This document shows, piece by piece, positions 63,330 to 64,000 of a stretch of DNA of 64,000 nt (positions are counted from its first letter, which is position 1; each line of letters begins with the position of its first letter). The translations under genes and the position numbers were made by a program. The stretch covers positions 1 through 64,000 of the forward strand of contig JAQXCD010000034.1 of NCBI GenBank assembly GCA_029252045.1, given 5' to 3'. The notes beneath the pieces are model-generated. The model saw nothing but the letters and a program-made list of their open reading frames with translations. It had not been told where the DNA came from and did not search any database. The DNA is from Sulfitobacter sp. (GTDB lineage Bacteria; Pseudomonadota; Alphaproteobacteria; Rhodobacterales; Rhodobacteraceae).

Positions 63330-64000
63330 ATGAAACTTGTACGATATGGCGCAAGCGGCGCTGAGAAGCCCGGCCTGATGGATGGCGATACATTGCGGGA
63401 CCTGTCCGGCCATGTGGCCGACATTACGGGTACGATGCTGGATGATGCCACGCTTGCCAAGCTGCGCGCGATTGACCCTGCCACCCTGCCCGAAGTCACG
63501 GGCAACCCGCGCATCGGCCCCTGCGTTGGCAACATCGGCAAGTTCATGTGTATCGGGCTCAACTATTCCGACCATGCCGCCGAGACGGGTGCCGCTATCC
63601 CTGCGCATCCGATCCTGTTTTTCAAGGCCAACTCTGCTATCGTCGGCCCGAATGATGATGTGGTGATGCCGCGCGGCTCTACCCATACCGATTGGGAGGT
63701 CGAGCTGGGCGTGGTCATTGGCAAGACCGCCAAATATGTCTCAGCAGCCGACGCGCTGGACTATGTTGCGGGCTATTGCGTGGTAAATGACGTGTCCGAA
63801 CGGCATTTCCAGACCCAACTGACGGGCCAATGGACCAAGGGGAAAAGCTGTGACACATTTGGCCCCACAGGCCCATGGCTGGTGACCCGCGACGAGGTGC
63901 CAAACCCGCAGGCGCTGTCCATGTCGCTGGATGTAAACGGCAAGCGGATGCAGACGGGCAATACCGCGACAATGATCTTCAGCGTGGCCGAGATCATCGA
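63330..64000 (+). CDS. fumarylacetoacetate hydrolase family protein, partial at the window edge
   Basis: The first 223 codons are inside the window and the gene continues past it. After MKLVRYGASGAEKPGLMDGDTLRDLSG comes the FAH core: FMCIGLNYSDHAAETG, HPILFFKANSAIVGPNDDV, the metal ligands in DWEVELGVVIG, and DVSERHFQTQLTGQWTKGKSCDTFGP with GPWLVT. Such enzymes hydrolyse or decarboxylate acyl-pyruvates or 2-oxo acids. AAGGAAACGAT precedes ATG 63330. It lies 78 bases after the aminotransferase-fold gene. Confidence 0.93.
   Translation, partial: MKLVRYGASGAEKPGLMDGDTLRDLSGHVADITGTMLDDATLAKLRAIDPATLPEVTGNPRIGPCVGNIGKFMCIGLNYSDHAAETGAAIPAHPILFFKANSAIVGPNDDVVMPRGSTHTDWEVELGVVIGKTAKYVSAADALDYVAGYCVVNDVSERHFQTQLTGQWTKGKSCDTFGPTGPWLVTRDEVPNPQALSMSLDVNGKRMQTGNTATMIFSVAEII

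Overview
The window reads as chromosome of a marine alphaproteobacterium of the Roseobacter group (Rhodobacteraceae). The clearest markers are a DMSP lyase of the DddP type, a heterotetrameric sarcosine oxidase operon (soxBDAG), a glnBA pair, the local order acnA / ccm genes / secF-secD-yajC / serS, and a codon-rich, high-GC style in most genes. The naming is by recognition of protein families from their translated sequence; no database search was possible.

Layout. 1-3.9 kb: tRNA-Leu, a stand-alone Hint-domain protein, glnB-glnA, and a secreted lytic transglycosylase. 4.1-15.0 kb: a glyoxalase-related small protein, a DUF3445 haem-oxygenase-type protein divergent from dddP, rpiB, a trans-sulfuration PLP enzyme, an alpha/beta-hydrolase-OsmC fusion, purB, two small secreted proteins sharing a Cys motif, an orphan fliG broken by an in-frame TAA, an acyltransferase and a DUF1223 protein. 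15.3-28.8 kb: acnA, then a 2.5-kb segment with cidA/lrgB-type genes and gene debris (truncated amidase, probable transporter tail), then a tightly packed minus-strand run yajC-secD-secF-TSUP-Mth938-ccmA-B-C-D-G, and divergent serS. 28.8-40.4 kb: a DUF2235 hydrolase gene with two single-base homopolymer frameshifts, a TspO-related protein, yfgM-like-bamB-der, and an RND efflux pair behind a perfect palindromic operator. 40.4-45.4 kb: an Atm1-type exporter, LysM protein, LOG-family protein, superoxide dismutase and a small secreted protein. 45.4-53.4 kb: soxBDAG divergent from ccmI-ruvX-DUF1289. 53.4-58.8 kb: dusA and a translationally coupled TSUP permease / Fe(II)-2OG-dioxygenase-like / DMT permease set, then two glutathione S-transferases. 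59.2-64.0 kb: a decayed peptide-type ABC binding-protein gene followed by a small catabolic set (MmgE/PrpD, class V aminotransferase-fold enzyme, fumarylacetoacetate hydrolase family) that runs off the window.

Function. Most of the content is core metabolism: nitrogen assimilation, purine synthesis, TCA cycle, Sec export, cytochrome c maturation, outer-membrane assembly, tRNA modification and DNA repair. The accessory traits are those of a bacterium living on algal osmolytes: DMSP cleavage to acrylate and DMS, and oxidative demethylation of sarcosine, a product of glycine betaine breakdown.

No CRISPR array, transposase, prophage or wholly new gene system was seen. The most useful unusual signals are four damaged loci whose lesions can be read base by base, two perfect palindromes in promoter regions (dddP/DUF3445 and the RND pump), a scarred insertion between acnA and ccmG, and a shared Cys motif in two neighbouring secreted proteins.
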